A DNA stretch of 64,000 nt from Planctomycetota bacterium (GTDB taxonomy: Bacteria > Planctomycetota > UBA1135 > JADKAF01): the NCBI GenBank assembly GCA_016719295.1, contig JADKAF010000001.1, positions 5,332,001-5,396,000 on the forward strand, given 5' to 3'. The stretch's first letter is position 1, and each line of letters starts with the position of its first letter. Made by a program: the position numbers and the translations under genes. Below, piece after piece: positions 49,121 to 59,131 of the stretch. The notes beneath the pieces were generated by a model, which searched no databases, had not been told where the DNA came from, and saw only the letters and a list, made by a program, of their open reading frames with translations.

Positions 49121-50379
49121 CCATCGATCCCCACGAGCTCGAGCGAGGTCGTCACGGTTCCGCCCGTCGACGCCGAACGCTGCACCATCTGTGTCGCGAG
49201 GAGGCGTCCGTCGCTCAGGAGATAGGTCGCCGAGGTCTGGAAGCCCGCGCTGCGCTCGCCGATCACGACGACCGATCGGCCATCGCGCGCCTTGCCGGCG
49301 TGCTCCACCCCGAGGTCGACGCCGATCTGCCCGTCGCGATCGATCACCTGGCCGGTGCGCAGCGTCGCGAGCACCGCGGGATCGATCCACAGCGCGTCCT
49401 TGCTGCCAGGGCCGTAGGCGACGGGGATCGTCGTCGCATCCATCGGCGGCAGGCCTTCCATCTGCTGCGTGAGCTTCAAGTCGAAGAGGACGAAGGTCGC
49501 TCCGGCCTGCCGCGGGATGAACTCGAGGGAGATGTTGGTCACGAGGCGGCCGAGGCCCATCTGCGGCGTTCCGCTATCGATGCGCGTCCCGCGGTAGCTC
49601 GCGCGGCGCATCTTCTTGACCCAGGCCGGTAGCTCGCCTGCGGTCCACGGGAGTGCTAGGCGTCGCGCGCCGTGGAACTGGTTGTTCGCGAGGATGTTCT
49701 GTCGATTGGGATCGAAGCTGGGCGCCTGCGTGTACGTGCCGCTGTTGTGGCTGAGCTGGACACCGCTCGTGAGATCGTAGACCGAGATGAGGCGCGTGCC
49801 GGGGATCTCGACCGTGCTCGTGATCGTCTTGTACTGCGTCCCGCGATGCGTGGTCGTGCCCTTGCGCAGGCTGATGCCGTCCTTCGAGGAGTCTTGGAGC
49901 TGCTCCAGCAGACGCGGGTGGAGGAAGAAGTCGCAGCCAGAGGGATGGACCAGGATCGAGCGCGAGCCGTTGGGCATCGCCGGTCCTTGCTGGCCATTCG
50001 CGTTCAGGAACGAGCGCATCGTCAGCACGACGACGCCTGGCTCGACGGCGACGACATCGGTGATGTCCCAGCCTGCGCCGGCCGTGCCCTTGCCCATGCG
50101 GCCATCGGGACCGACGGTGGGGCTCGAGGAGACCGAGGAGAAGGTGCTGAGGCGCATCCCGGGCACGATCCAGTCGGGCGCTCCGCATGCAGCGGCCTCG
50201 GGGAGCGCGCTGAGCAGCGTGTGTACCGGAAGCTCCGTGCTCGCCGCCTGTCCCGCGGGGACGCCTTGGTTCGCGGGTGCCGGCGGAGGCACGGGCTGCT
50301 GCGCGGCGGCGCCGGCCGCGAGAACGGCGCCGAAGAAGAGCCGCAGATAGAGGCGCCGAGGGTGTCGTTGGTGACGCAT
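49117..50379 (-). CDS. secreted protein of unknown function
   Basis: A 420-residue protein with a Sec signal cleaved near AAGAAAQQ (about residue 26) and a Pro/Ala-rich linker. The mature part is beta-rich (PDWIVPGMRLSTFSSVSSS, VVAVEPGVVVLTMRSFLN, TQYKTITSTVEIPGTRLISVYDLTSGVQL). I recognise no family. It precedes the SUMF1 lipoprotein with a 4-base overlap, so the two proteins are made together and may meet in the periplasm. Confidence 0.65.
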   Translation of the reverse strand: MRHQRHPRRLYLRLFFGAVLAAGAAAQQPVPPPAPANQGVPAGQAASTELPVHTLLSALPEAAACGAPDWIVPGMRLSTFSSVSSSPTVGPDGRMGKGTAGAGWDITDVVAVEPGVVVLTMRSFLNANGQQGPAMPNGSRSILVHPSGCDFFLHPRLLEQLQDSSKDGISLRKGTTTHRGTQYKTITSTVEIPGTRLISVYDLTSGVQLSHNSGTYTQAPSFDPNRQNILANNQFHGARRLALPWTAGELPAWVKKMRRASYRGTRIDSGTPQMGLGRLVTNISLEFIPRQAGATFVLFDLKLTQQMEGLPPMDATTIPVAYGPGSKDALWIDPAVLATLRTGQVIDRDGQIGVDLGVEHAGKARDGRSVVVIGERSAGFQTSATYLLSDGRLLATQMVQRSASTGGTVTTSLELVGIDG

Positions 50380-50495
50380 GGTCGTTCCGCGAGGAGCGGC
50401 AAGAGCTCTGGCCGAGAGAGCTCGGCATTAGAGCCGAAGGGGCAGAACGCGCCCAGCGCGTCTCCGCGGCGGTGAGAACGCAGCGGACGAGGACT

Positions 50496-51128
50496 TCAGA
50501 TGGCGCCCTTCTCGAGCACCCAGGTGCACATGCAGCGCAGGCCTTGCACGTTCACCGTCTTCAGCGGATCGAGGAGCCGCCCGCCCAGCCGCGCACCGAG
50601 CTCCTGCAAGCGCTCGTCGTCGATCAGATAGCGCTCGCTGCCGTCGGGCAGGAGATAGCGCTCGGCCCCGCGCCTCACGAGCTGCGCTTCGAGGCCTTGC
50701 TTCGATGCGAGGCGCGCGAAGAGGAGCCCGCCGGGGCGCAGCACGCGCCAGGCTTCGCCGAGCCAGCGCTCGAAGCGCGCGCGGTCGGGGGCGAAGTGCA
50801 GCACCGCGTTGAGCAGCACGGCGTCGAAGCGCGCCGTCTCGTGCGGTAGGGCGTCCAGCGTCCCCGGCAAGAAGCGCCGCGCCGCCTCCTCACCCGCGAG
50901 CACACGAGCCTGCGAGCGCGCCGCTTCCAGCGCGTGCGCATCGGCGTCGACGCCATGCACCTCGTAACCGGCGCGCAGGAACCAGCGCAGGTTTCGACCC
51001 GCTCCGCAGCCTGCGTCGAGCAGCGCGCGCCGCGCGTCGAAGCGCCCGCGCAGGATCTGGTCCAGCAAGTAGATGTCGATCGAGCCGAGCAGCTCGCGGA
51101 GCTCCGCGGGAGACGCAGGCGCGCTCAC
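50496..51128 (-). CDS. class I SAM-dependent methyltransferase
   Basis: A 210-residue Rossmann-fold methyltransferase. SAM motif I is LLDAGCGAGRNLRWFL (about 38-53), followed by the acidic residue of YEVHGVDADA and motif IV FDAVLLNAVLHFAPDRARFE. The fold matches small-molecule and cofactor methyltransferases; substrate unknown. The start is a GTG at 51128, whose last bases form part of the TGA of a small upstream gene (GTGA overlap). It ends in CMCTWVLEKGAI. Confidence 0.85.
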   Translation of the reverse strand: MSAPASPAELRELLGSIDIYLLDQILRGRFDARRALLDAGCGAGRNLRWFLRAGYEVHGVDADAHALEAARSQARVLAGEEAARRFLPGTLDALPHETARFDAVLLNAVLHFAPDRARFERWLGEAWRVLRPGGLLFARLASKQGLEAQLVRRGAERYLLPDGSERYLIDDERLQELGARLGGRLLDPLKTVNVQGLRCMCTWVLEKGAI

Positions 51129-51268
51129 TTGCCGAGCAGCTCGCCGAGAGCTGAGGCGACGAGGAAGTTCACGTCCATGCTTTCGACACCCATGCGGCGT
51201 GCTCCGACGACCTGCGCGTGCGCGCTCTGGAAGTGCCGCAGCGGGTCGTTCTCCGAGCGGCTGCGCAT
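51125..51268 (-). CDS. small conserved-looking protein, 47 residues
   Basis: An ATG at 51268 opens a 47-codon frame (MRSRSENDPLRHFQSAHAQV...) ending in TGA at 51125-51127. That TGA overlaps the GTG start of the methyltransferase as GTGA, as in other coupled gene pairs here. Third positions are about 87% G or C and no other gene covers the strand. The protein looks amphipathic and helical. The frame may begin slightly further upstream; no strong ribosome binding site is visible. Confidence 0.5.
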   Translation of the reverse strand: MRSRSENDPLRHFQSAHAQVVGARRMGVESMDVNFLVASALGELLGK

Positions 51269-51454
51269 CGCGAGGAGGATTCCGTGGCTAGTGGGCGAGT
51301 GGCGGCTCGCGAAGAAGGGGCGGGAGGCATTCCTCCCCTGGCGGCTCCGGGTGACGGGGCACGGAGTTCACCACGGGGAGCGCGCGGGATCACGCCTCGC
51401 GCACGAAAGGGCTCCGGAAGCTATGCTGTCGGGCCCCACGGACTCCTGCCAGAC

Positions 51455-52834
51455 ATGCGCACCTCTCTCCGGCGCAGCCTCCTCTTCGCTCTGTTCGCCG
51501 CGGCGTCGAGCCCGCTCGCCGCCCAGCAGACCGTGACGCTCCTCGCCGACAGCGGCGGCACGGGGGCCGATGGCGCGTTCGTCGCGACGGCGGGAGCCGT
51601 CCTCGACAGCGCTGTGAAGCCGGTCTGGAACTTCACCAGCTTCACGGTTCCCGCCGGCATCGTGGTCGAGATGCGCGGCGCGCTGCCCCTCGAGATCCGC
51701 GTGCAGGGGATCGTGCGTATCGACGGCATCGTCGATGCCTCGGGACGACCCGGCGCCGATGCGGCCAACGATGCGCCAGGCGGCGCTGGAGGGCGCGGCG
51801 GTCCCGGCGGCGGCGCGGGTGGAGCGGGCGGCGCCTCCGCGGCGCAGCCCTTCGCCGGCGCCGGGCAGCGCGGTCAGCTGAACGGCGGCCTCGGCGGCCT
51901 CGACACCGGTGTCCCCGGCGGCTCCTTCACCGATCCGGTCGGCGGAGGCGGGGGAGGCGCGAACGGCGTGAGCGGCCAGGCGGGTGGACCGGCGAACTCC
52001 GGTCGCACGCCGAGCGGCTCGGGCGCCGGAGCCCTCGCCGCGGCCCGCTGCTTCGGCGGCGGCGGCGGCGGTGGAGGCGCGGGCGACATCGACTCGCTCA
52101 CCGTGGCCGCTCTGAACGATGGCGGCGGGGCCGGCGGGGGCGGCGGCGGTCGCATCAGCTTCGTGAGCCCCCTCGTGATCCAGATCGGCGCAGGCGCCCG
52201 CCTCCACGCGGTCGGCGGCAACGGCGGCGCGAGCTTCGGCAACGGCGGCGGCGGCGGCGGCGGCGCCGGGGGCTTCGTCACTCTCGTCGCGCCCTTCGTC
52301 GTGGTCGATGGAGAGATCCTCGCCTCGCCGGGCCTGGGAGGTGCCGCGACGCAGATCCTCGCCGGCGCCTCTCCCGGCGGGCGTGGCGGAGCAGGCTGCG
52401 TCCACCTGAGCGGCACCATCACCGGGACCGGCTTCGTGTTCCCGACACCGGCCATCTCCTCCTACGAGCTCGAGGTCGGCGCTCGCTCCGATCCTCAGGG
52501 CATCGATGTGCTCCTCGGCGATCCGATGGGAAGCTTCGTGACGGGCCTCGCGGTCTCGCGTCTCGGGACGCCGATCGCTCTACCCGGCATCGGCGAACTC
52601 TGGCTCGATCCCACGGACTTCCTCTTCACCGTGACGATCGGCCAACCCGCGTTCGGCTCCTCGTTCACCGGGCTCACGGGCGGCGCCACGGGGCGCATCG
52701 TCATCGCGCCGCCGCGCCTCGATCCGTCGACGGCCGCGCTCGATCTCGTGCTCTATCTGCAGGTCTTCGCGTTCGACGCGCAGGTGCGCTGGAACGGGCT
52801 GTCGCTGCCCGTGCCGATCCACTTTCTCTTCTAG
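51455..52834 (+). CDS. secreted glycine-rich protein
   Basis: A 459-residue protein with a Sec signal (residues 5-23, cleaved near SPLAAQQ). Residues about 110-320 are dominated by glycine in GGAGGRGGPGG-type blocks, with separating beta-like segments (RISFVSPLVIQIGAGARLHAVGG). The N-terminal part (VTLLADSGGTGADG, GIVVEMRGALPLEIRVQGIVRIDG) resembles the repeated beta-strands of passenger or adhesive proteins. The last 60 residues (APPRLDPSTAALDLVLYLQVFAFDAQ) are reminiscent of the C-terminal domain in two other secreted proteins of this window. Upstream 51269-51454 shows nothing else. Confidence 0.7.
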   Translation: MRTSLRRSLLFALFAAASSPLAAQQTVTLLADSGGTGADGAFVATAGAVLDSAVKPVWNFTSFTVPAGIVVEMRGALPLEIRVQGIVRIDGIVDASGRPGADAANDAPGGAGGRGGPGGGAGGAGGASAAQPFAGAGQRGQLNGGLGGLDTGVPGGSFTDPVGGGGGGANGVSGQAGGPANSGRTPSGSGAGALAAARCFGGGGGGGGAGDIDSLTVAALNDGGGAGGGGGGRISFVSPLVIQIGAGARLHAVGGNGGASFGNGGGGGGGAGGFVTLVAPFVVVDGEILASPGLGGAATQILAGASPGGRGGAGCVHLSGTITGTGFVFPTPAISSYELEVGARSDPQGIDVLLGDPMGSFVTGLAVSRLGTPIALPGIGELWLDPTDFLFTVTIGQPAFGSSFTGLTGGATGRIVIAPPRLDPSTAALDLVLYLQVFAFDAQVRWNGLSLPVPIHFLF

Positions 52835-52858
52835 CTCTTCCGGCTCTTCTCGTCGCCC

Positions 52859-54919
52859 TCAGCGCGCCGTGAGCGCATAGCTCCCCGGCCGCTGCTCGAA
52901 GAAGGTCGCCGAGGCGACGTACACCCTCGTTCCCACGACGAGCTCGATGGAGAGCTGCGCCGGGCTCGGGCTCGCCGGCAAACTCGCGAGATCGAGGTCG
53001 ACGAAGCCGACGCGCAGCCGGCCCTTGCCGCTTTCGTAGCGAAGCCCCGTGCAGGCCGCCGGGCCTGCGGGCTCCTTCGGCGTCGCGATCTGGTAGAGCA
53101 GCGCCCCGCTGCGCGCGTCGCGCTTCGTCTTCACGCTCGCCACGCTCCCCAGATCGCGCTCGACGATCAGGGTTTCTTCGTGGCGCACGCGCATGCGCAG
53201 CGGGTCCACCAGCGGATCGAACGCGAACGCGGGATCGCCGAGCAAGGCATCCAGCGCGAGCGCGCCGCGGTTCGATCCGTCGCGCGTCAGCGATGCGCGC
53301 GAGATGACGAACGCGCTGCTGCGCAGATCCGCCGTCGCGCGGAAGCGGCCGCGCTCGTCGAGCTGCAGGCGCAAGCGCCGGCTCTGGGCGCCGATGTGCA
53401 GGCGCAGATCGAGCGTGCCGGGCAGCGCGTCGGTCCAGGAGAGACCGCTCGCGCTGAGATCGAGGCGCTCGGTCGCGAGATCGTAGCCCACGGCGATGGA
53501 GAGCGCGCCGTCGCGGAAGACGTAGTCGTGCGCGAAGCCGCTGGTGTCGAACGCGCCGCTCGGGATCTCGACCCTGGTCCCGCCGAGCTCGATCGCGAGG
53601 CCGTCCTCCGCGCTGTCGAAGCGCACGCTGTCGCGGCGATCGGAGTTCAGGAGCAAGCTCGCCTTCCAGCTCCCGTCGGCGTTGCCCGTGCCGGGCTTCA
53701 CCTGGAGCTTCGAGATCCAGATCGGGGCCGCGATCTCCTCGACGCTGCCGCCACTGGAGGGCAGGACCGCGAACTCGGTGCGGAGCAAGAGCTCCTCCGC
53801 GCCGCCGCCGCTCGTCACGCGGAAGGTCACGGGAAAGACGCCGACCTCGTACGCCGTGCCCGCGAGCGCGCCGCTCGACGCGGCGTAGCTGATGCCGATC
53901 GGCAAACCCTCGGCAGCGTAGGAGGGTGTCGAAGCGCCGGAGGCGTCGAGCAGGATCGCCGGCTGGCGATCGTAGGGGATGCCGGCCATCGCGATCGGCA
54001 ACGCGAAGTCGTTCCAATGCAGCGCGCTCGCGCCGCTCGGGACGATGCGCAGCCGCGTGTTCCACTGCAGCTCGTCGCCGCCGCCGCGCACGCGCAGCTC
54101 GACCTCGAAGGTCCCTGCCGTGGTGGGCGTTCCCGCGATCGAGCCCGAGGCGGGATCTATCGCGAGCCCCGGCGGCAGGCCCGTCGCCGAGTGCTCTAGC
54201 CCGTTCGGCGCGGCGCTCAGGATCGGCGTGCACTCGTAGCTCGCGCCCACGGCTCCGTTGTCGAGCGTCTGGGACGCATAACGGAACTCCGAGCTCTCGG
54301 GCCGCACGAGCAGCGGCAGGATCGTCGCGACCTTGTTCTCGCCCTCGCCGCGGTCGACCGCGCAGAGCAGGACCTCGTAGGTCCCCGCCGCGCGCGGCGT
54401 GCCGGAGATCGCGCCGCTCGCGCCATCGAAGCGCAGGCCCGGCGGCAGATGCGCCGCACCGAAGACGAACGGCCCGACGCCGCCGCTCGTCTGCAAGCTC
54501 GCGGCATAGGCCTCGCCGACGCGCGCCTCGGGGAGGACCAGCGTATCGAAGGTGAACGCGCCGTTCCCGCCGCCTCCCGACGAGCTGATCTGCAGATCCA
54601 CCGGGAGCTGCAGCGTGCTCTGCCCATCGTTCGCCGAGAAGCTCAGGTTGAAGTTGCTCGACTGGGTCGGCCGCCCGGTGAGCAGGCCCGTCGTCGCGTC
54701 GAGACGCAGACCGTCCGGAAGCGCGCCCGAGGCCAGGCCGAAGCTCACGGGCCCCTTCGCATGCGCGGTCAGGATCTGCGCTGTGTAGACGGCGTTCCGC
54801 GAGCCGGCGGGCAGCGTCTGCGTGATGAAGCGGAACGCCGGCTCCTGCGCGGAGCCGAGCGCGGAGAAGAGGAGCGCGTTGGCCAGCGCGACGGTGATCT
54901 TCCGGGGGGAGATCGGCAT
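52859..54919 (-). CDS. putative-Ig (cadherin-like) repeat protein
   Basis: A 686-residue exported protein (signal residues 8-27, ending SALGSAQEP). GAGGA lies 6 bases before the ATG at 54919. Residues about 30-390 contain four or five putative-Ig repeats with the typical signature (SGALPDGLRLDATTGLLTGRP, LPPGLRFDGASGAISGTP, LPPGLAIDPASGSIAGTP, LPIGISYAASSGALAGT). The C-terminal third differs and appears all-beta (IWISKLQVKPGTGNADGSWKASL). Such repeats form elongated adhesive or structural rods on the cell surface. It is divergent from the ankyrin protein and convergent with the Gly-rich protein. Confidence 0.8.
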   Translation of the reverse strand: MPISPRKITVALANALLFSALGSAQEPAFRFITQTLPAGSRNAVYTAQILTAHAKGPVSFGLASGALPDGLRLDATTGLLTGRPTQSSNFNLSFSANDGQSTLQLPVDLQISSSGGGGNGAFTFDTLVLPEARVGEAYAASLQTSGGVGPFVFGAAHLPPGLRFDGASGAISGTPRAAGTYEVLLCAVDRGEGENKVATILPLLVRPESSEFRYASQTLDNGAVGASYECTPILSAAPNGLEHSATGLPPGLAIDPASGSIAGTPTTAGTFEVELRVRGGGDELQWNTRLRIVPSGASALHWNDFALPIAMAGIPYDRQPAILLDASGASTPSYAAEGLPIGISYAASSGALAGTAYEVGVFPVTFRVTSGGGAEELLLRTEFAVLPSSGGSVEEIAAPIWISKLQVKPGTGNADGSWKASLLLNSDRRDSVRFDSAEDGLAIELGGTRVEIPSGAFDTSGFAHDYVFRDGALSIAVGYDLATERLDLSASGLSWTDALPGTLDLRLHIGAQSRRLRLQLDERGRFRATADLRSSAFVISRASLTRDGSNRGALALDALLGDPAFAFDPLVDPLRMRVRHEETLIVERDLGSVASVKTKRDARSGALLYQIATPKEPAGPAACTGLRYESGKGRLRVGFVDLDLASLPASPSPAQLSIELVVGTRVYVASATFFEQRPGSYALTAR

Positions 54920-55086
54920 GGGGTTCCTCTGCAAGCAGCGCTGGCGAGATGTCCGAGCTCGCGCCATCGACTCCGGAGCGCTGCCGCGAGGAGGAAAATC
55001 CTTCCCCTGAGCGGGAACCCCTGCGCTTGCGGGAGAAGGCGCGAGCTGAGAAGACCGTGCGATCTCTTCGCTCGGGAATCCAAGCC

Positions 55087-55845
55087 ATGAGCTCGTCCGA
55101 AGCAGAACTCCTCTGCGCACTCGAGACCCACGACGCCGAAGCGCTGCACGAGCTGCTGGCCAGCGGCGTCGATGCACGAGCGCTCGTGCAGGGGAGGTCG
55201 CTCGTGCAGTGGCTCCTCGAGATGTACTTCCGCTCGGATCGCTTCCCGCTCTGTCTGCGCGCGCTGCTCACGCACGGCGCCGTGCTCGAATCGGGTTGGC
55301 TCGAGCCCGTGCTGCTGGATGACGAGGAGGCGCTGCGCGGGGCGCTGCGGCGCGACTCCGAGCTCGTGCGGCGGAGGGCGAGCCTGCGCTCTGCGTTCAC
55401 GCCGCTCGACGAGGCGACGGCGCTGCACGTCGCGTGCGAGCACGGGAATCTCCGCGCCGCGCGCGTGCTGCTGGAGCACGGCGCGCTCGTCGACGCGCGC
55501 GCCGGGCTCGATGGGCGCGAGCAGGGCGGACACACGCCGCTCTTCCACACCGTGAGCTCGAACGCGAATCGCTCCGCCCCGCTGATGGAGCTCTTGCTGG
55601 CGCATGGCGCCGATCCATCGGTGCGCGTCGCCGGCTTGATCTGGGGACGCGGCTTCGAGTGGGAGACGGCGCTCTTCGATCTCACGCCGATCTCGTACGC
55701 GCTCTTCGGGCTCTTGCCGCAGATGCATCGCGACGAGGTGCAGATCTACGCCAATGTGCGTAGGCTGCTCGTCGCCGGCGGCCGTGACGCTCCTGCGTCG
55801 TGGAACGTGCCGAACCGCTATCTCCACCCGCAAAGGCCGGGCTGA
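55087..55845 (+). CDS. ankyrin-repeat protein
   Basis: A 252-residue soluble protein with degenerate and two clear ankyrin repeats: ATALHVACEHGNLRAARVLLEHGALVDARAG (about 125-155) and GHTPLFHTVSSNANRSAPLMELLLAHGADPSVR (about 165-195). Ankyrin solenoids mediate protein binding. The ATG at 55087 fits the start of the fold (MSSSEAELLCALETHDAEALHELLASGVDAR); the frame remains open upstream. No signal peptide. The partner is unknown. Confidence 0.8.
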   Translation: MSSSEAELLCALETHDAEALHELLASGVDARALVQGRSLVQWLLEMYFRSDRFPLCLRALLTHGAVLESGWLEPVLLDDEEALRGALRRDSELVRRRASLRSAFTPLDEATALHVACEHGNLRAARVLLEHGALVDARAGLDGREQGGHTPLFHTVSSNANRSAPLMELLLAHGADPSVRVAGLIWGRGFEWETALFDLTPISYALFGLLPQMHRDEVQIYANVRRLLVAGGRDAPASWNVPNRYLHPQRPG

Positions 55846-56002
55846 GCCGAGGCCTCTACGCCGAAGTCGGGCGGCAGGAGGTCGCATTCGAGGAAAAGAC
55901 CCGCGCTCCGCATTCCGGCGCCTGGGCGAGCGTGATCGCCGCGCTAGGCTCCAGAGGTCGGCGACGCGCGCTCCGCTCGCGTCGCGCTTCGGAGCATTCC
56001 TC

Positions 56003-57256
56003 ATGGTCCGCGTCGTCCTCGATCCGCGCACGAATCCTTCCTACCTCCAGCTCGATCTCTACTGCCGCGGCGCGCGGATGCACGAGAACTGCTTCGTCGA
56101 GCAGGACGGCGGCAGGAAGGTGATGCGCACGCGGGCCGGTCTCGGCTCGGGGCTGGAGGCGATCCTGCCGGGCGACATCTGGACGAACATCCCGGTGCAG
56201 GAGGAGTTCGCGCAGAGCTCTCCGTACGAGGTCCGCCGCGACGAGCGGGGCTATGCGCTCTGGATCGAGAAGGAGCGCATCGCGCCGATCCAACTCGCTC
56301 CGCGCCCGACTTGGTACGAGCAGAAGACCACGAGCGGCAAGGCGATGACGCGCGTCGGCACGCTGCAAGGGACCTACCTCGGGATCTACCCGTCGAAGGT
56401 CTGCGAGTACTGGATCGAGGACACGCGCACGAATTGCAAGTTCTGCTCGATCGGCTTGAACCTCGGCGTGGACGACGCGGACGAGAAGAGCGTGCAGGAG
56501 GTCCTCGAGGTCGTGCTCGCCGCGCGGCGTCATTCGGGGATCACCTACGTCGACTTCAACGCGGGGCACTACGAGGGCGACACTTACCTCGACATCCTGG
56601 AGCCCTACATCCGCGCGGTGAAGCAGGCGACGAACCTGCTGATCGGCGTGCAGACGCCGCCGCACCACGATCTCGCGCGCTACGACGCGCTGAAGGAGAT
56701 GGGTGTGAATCGCGTCTCGTTCTGCTTCGAGATCTACGACCCGCAGCGCTTCCAGGAGATCTGCCCCGGCAAGCACCGCGAGTATGGGCTGCGGCGCTAT
56801 CTCGACGCCGTCGCGTACTGCGCCGAGCTCGGTCGTCGGAAGTCCTCGTGGACCGAGCCGTGGGTGACGAACGGCGAGATCATCGCCGGCCTCGAGTCGC
56901 CGGAGAGCTCGATCGCCGCGATCGACTGGATCACCAGCGTGGGCGCGATCCCGACCGTCTGCGTGTTCCGTCCGGTGAAGGGCAGCGATCTCGCGCACGT
57001 GCCGCCGCCGAAGACGGAGGACATCGTCCCCGTGTATCGCCGGCTGTACGAGGCCTGCATGGAGCAAGGCCTCCCCATCGGGGTGGCGCCCAACGTGCAT
57101 GTCTCGCTCGTGCCGCTGCCGGAGGAGTGCCGCTTCCTCTCGCCGCGGCGCTTCCCGCTGCAGCAGCTCAAGCTCGCCGCGCTGCGGACCGCGTTCCGCG
57201 GGCGCTTCCAGCGCTCGGTCGATCGCGCGATCGCCGCTGCCGTGCAGGCGAACTGA
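56003..57256 (+). CDS. radical SAM protein with atypical CX10CX2C motif
   Basis: A 417-residue radical SAM enzyme. The cluster cysteines occur as VCEYWIEDTRTNCKFCSIG (about 135-153), i.e. CX10CX2C instead of CX3CX2C. Downstream features of the TIM barrel are normal: VDFNAGHYEGDTYLDILEPYI, LLIGVQTPPHHDL, VNRVSFCFEIYDPQRF, AAIDWITSVGAIPTVCVF. The N-terminal 130 residues are extra. No auxiliary cluster domain is evident. It is followed by a cysteine-synthase-like gene 40 bases downstream on the same strand. Expanded motifs of this type are known in a few radical SAM groups such as QueE; the substrate cannot be inferred. ATG at 56003 chosen by homology onset. Confidence 0.82.
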   Translation: MVRVVLDPRTNPSYLQLDLYCRGARMHENCFVEQDGGRKVMRTRAGLGSGLEAILPGDIWTNIPVQEEFAQSSPYEVRRDERGYALWIEKERIAPIQLAPRPTWYEQKTTSGKAMTRVGTLQGTYLGIYPSKVCEYWIEDTRTNCKFCSIGLNLGVDDADEKSVQEVLEVVLAARRHSGITYVDFNAGHYEGDTYLDILEPYIRAVKQATNLLIGVQTPPHHDLARYDALKEMGVNRVSFCFEIYDPQRFQEICPGKHREYGLRRYLDAVAYCAELGRRKSSWTEPWVTNGEIIAGLESPESSIAAIDWITSVGAIPTVCVFRPVKGSDLAHVPPPKTEDIVPVYRRLYEACMEQGLPIGVAPNVHVSLVPLPEECRFLSPRRFPLQQLKLAALRTAFRGRFQRSVDRAIAAAVQAN

Positions 57257-57296
57257 GGTCCGTCGCGCGGCGCACGCGCGAAGAGGAAGGAGATCG

Positions 57297-58325
<1,029 letters not shown>

Positions 58326-58359
58326 ACGCGCGGCGGGGCGCCGCGCTTCTCCGTGCGCA

Positions 58360-58842
58360 TCAGCGCGGCTCGAGCTGCTTCATCTTGATCGAGGACGTGC
58401 CGTGCTCGTCGGAGGGCAGGTCGAAGCTCAGCGACTCACCCTTCCCCTTCAGCTTGCCGGGCTGGCCGCTGATCTGGATCACGACCGTCTCGGAGGCGTT
58501 CGGCGGCTCGGAGCCCAGCGTCATGCTCGTGGAGGCGGAGCCGAGGAGCAGATAGCCCTCGCTGTAGCGACCGACCCGCTCTTCGAGCGTCGTCGTGTCG
58601 ACGATGCGCACCACGTCACCACCCGCGAGGATCAGCGACACGATCGAGGACTCCTTGTCCTTGATCTTCGTGCCGCTGTGGATGTCGATGCCGGAGTAGG
58701 AGACATCGAGCTGCCACGGTCCGGCCAGGTCTTGCAGGTGCGGCGCATCCGGGGCCGGAGCGAGCGTCGTGCTCGCGGGCAGGAAGGCGATCGCCGCGAG
58801 GCCGAAGCAGATTCCGAAGGCGTGGAGCAGGGGGGAGCGCAT
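58360..58842 (-). CDS. small secreted protein of unknown function
   Basis: A 160-residue protein with a signal peptide (residues 5-27). The ATG at 58842 has GGAGG 7 bases upstream; an ATG at 58860 is possible. The mature part is predicted beta-rich (LQDLAGPWQLDVSYSGIDIHSG, GGDVVRIVDTTTLEERVGRYSEGYLLLG) and resembles a small lipocalin-like barrel in pattern only. No family recognised. Confidence 0.65.
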   Translation of the reverse strand: MRSPLLHAFGICFGLAAIAFLPASTTLAPAPDAPHLQDLAGPWQLDVSYSGIDIHSGTKIKDKESSIVSLILAGGDVVRIVDTTTLEERVGRYSEGYLLLGSASTSMTLGSEPPNASETVVIQISGQPGKLKGKGESLSFDLPSDEHGTSSIKMKQLEPR

Positions 58843-59131
58843 GGGCTTTCCTCCGATCATGAAGGGGATGGAGAGGGGATCTTCCGGGCGCGCGGCGGAG
58901 CGCGGCATACGGCCGAACGCGGCAAGGAGTGCGGAAATAGGGAGTAGCGTGGACGCGCCTTCCTCGCGTCGCCGAGCGCCGGCGCGCACGCGGGCGTGAT
59001 CTCCGTCCCAGCGCAGCTTGACCTCCTCGCCACCCGCGCTTCGAATCCAGGCGCTACTTCTCCGCGGCGCGACCGACGTCGCCGTCGCTGCTCCCACCCG
59101 CCTATCCCGCTCTATCTCGAGGAGGTTCGAG

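Noticed and set aside
47621..49390. N-terminal extension of the second SUMF1 lipoprotein
   Set aside because: The frame is open upstream, but the signal peptide and lipobox begin at 49120 and the extension is antisense to the neighbouring coding sequence.
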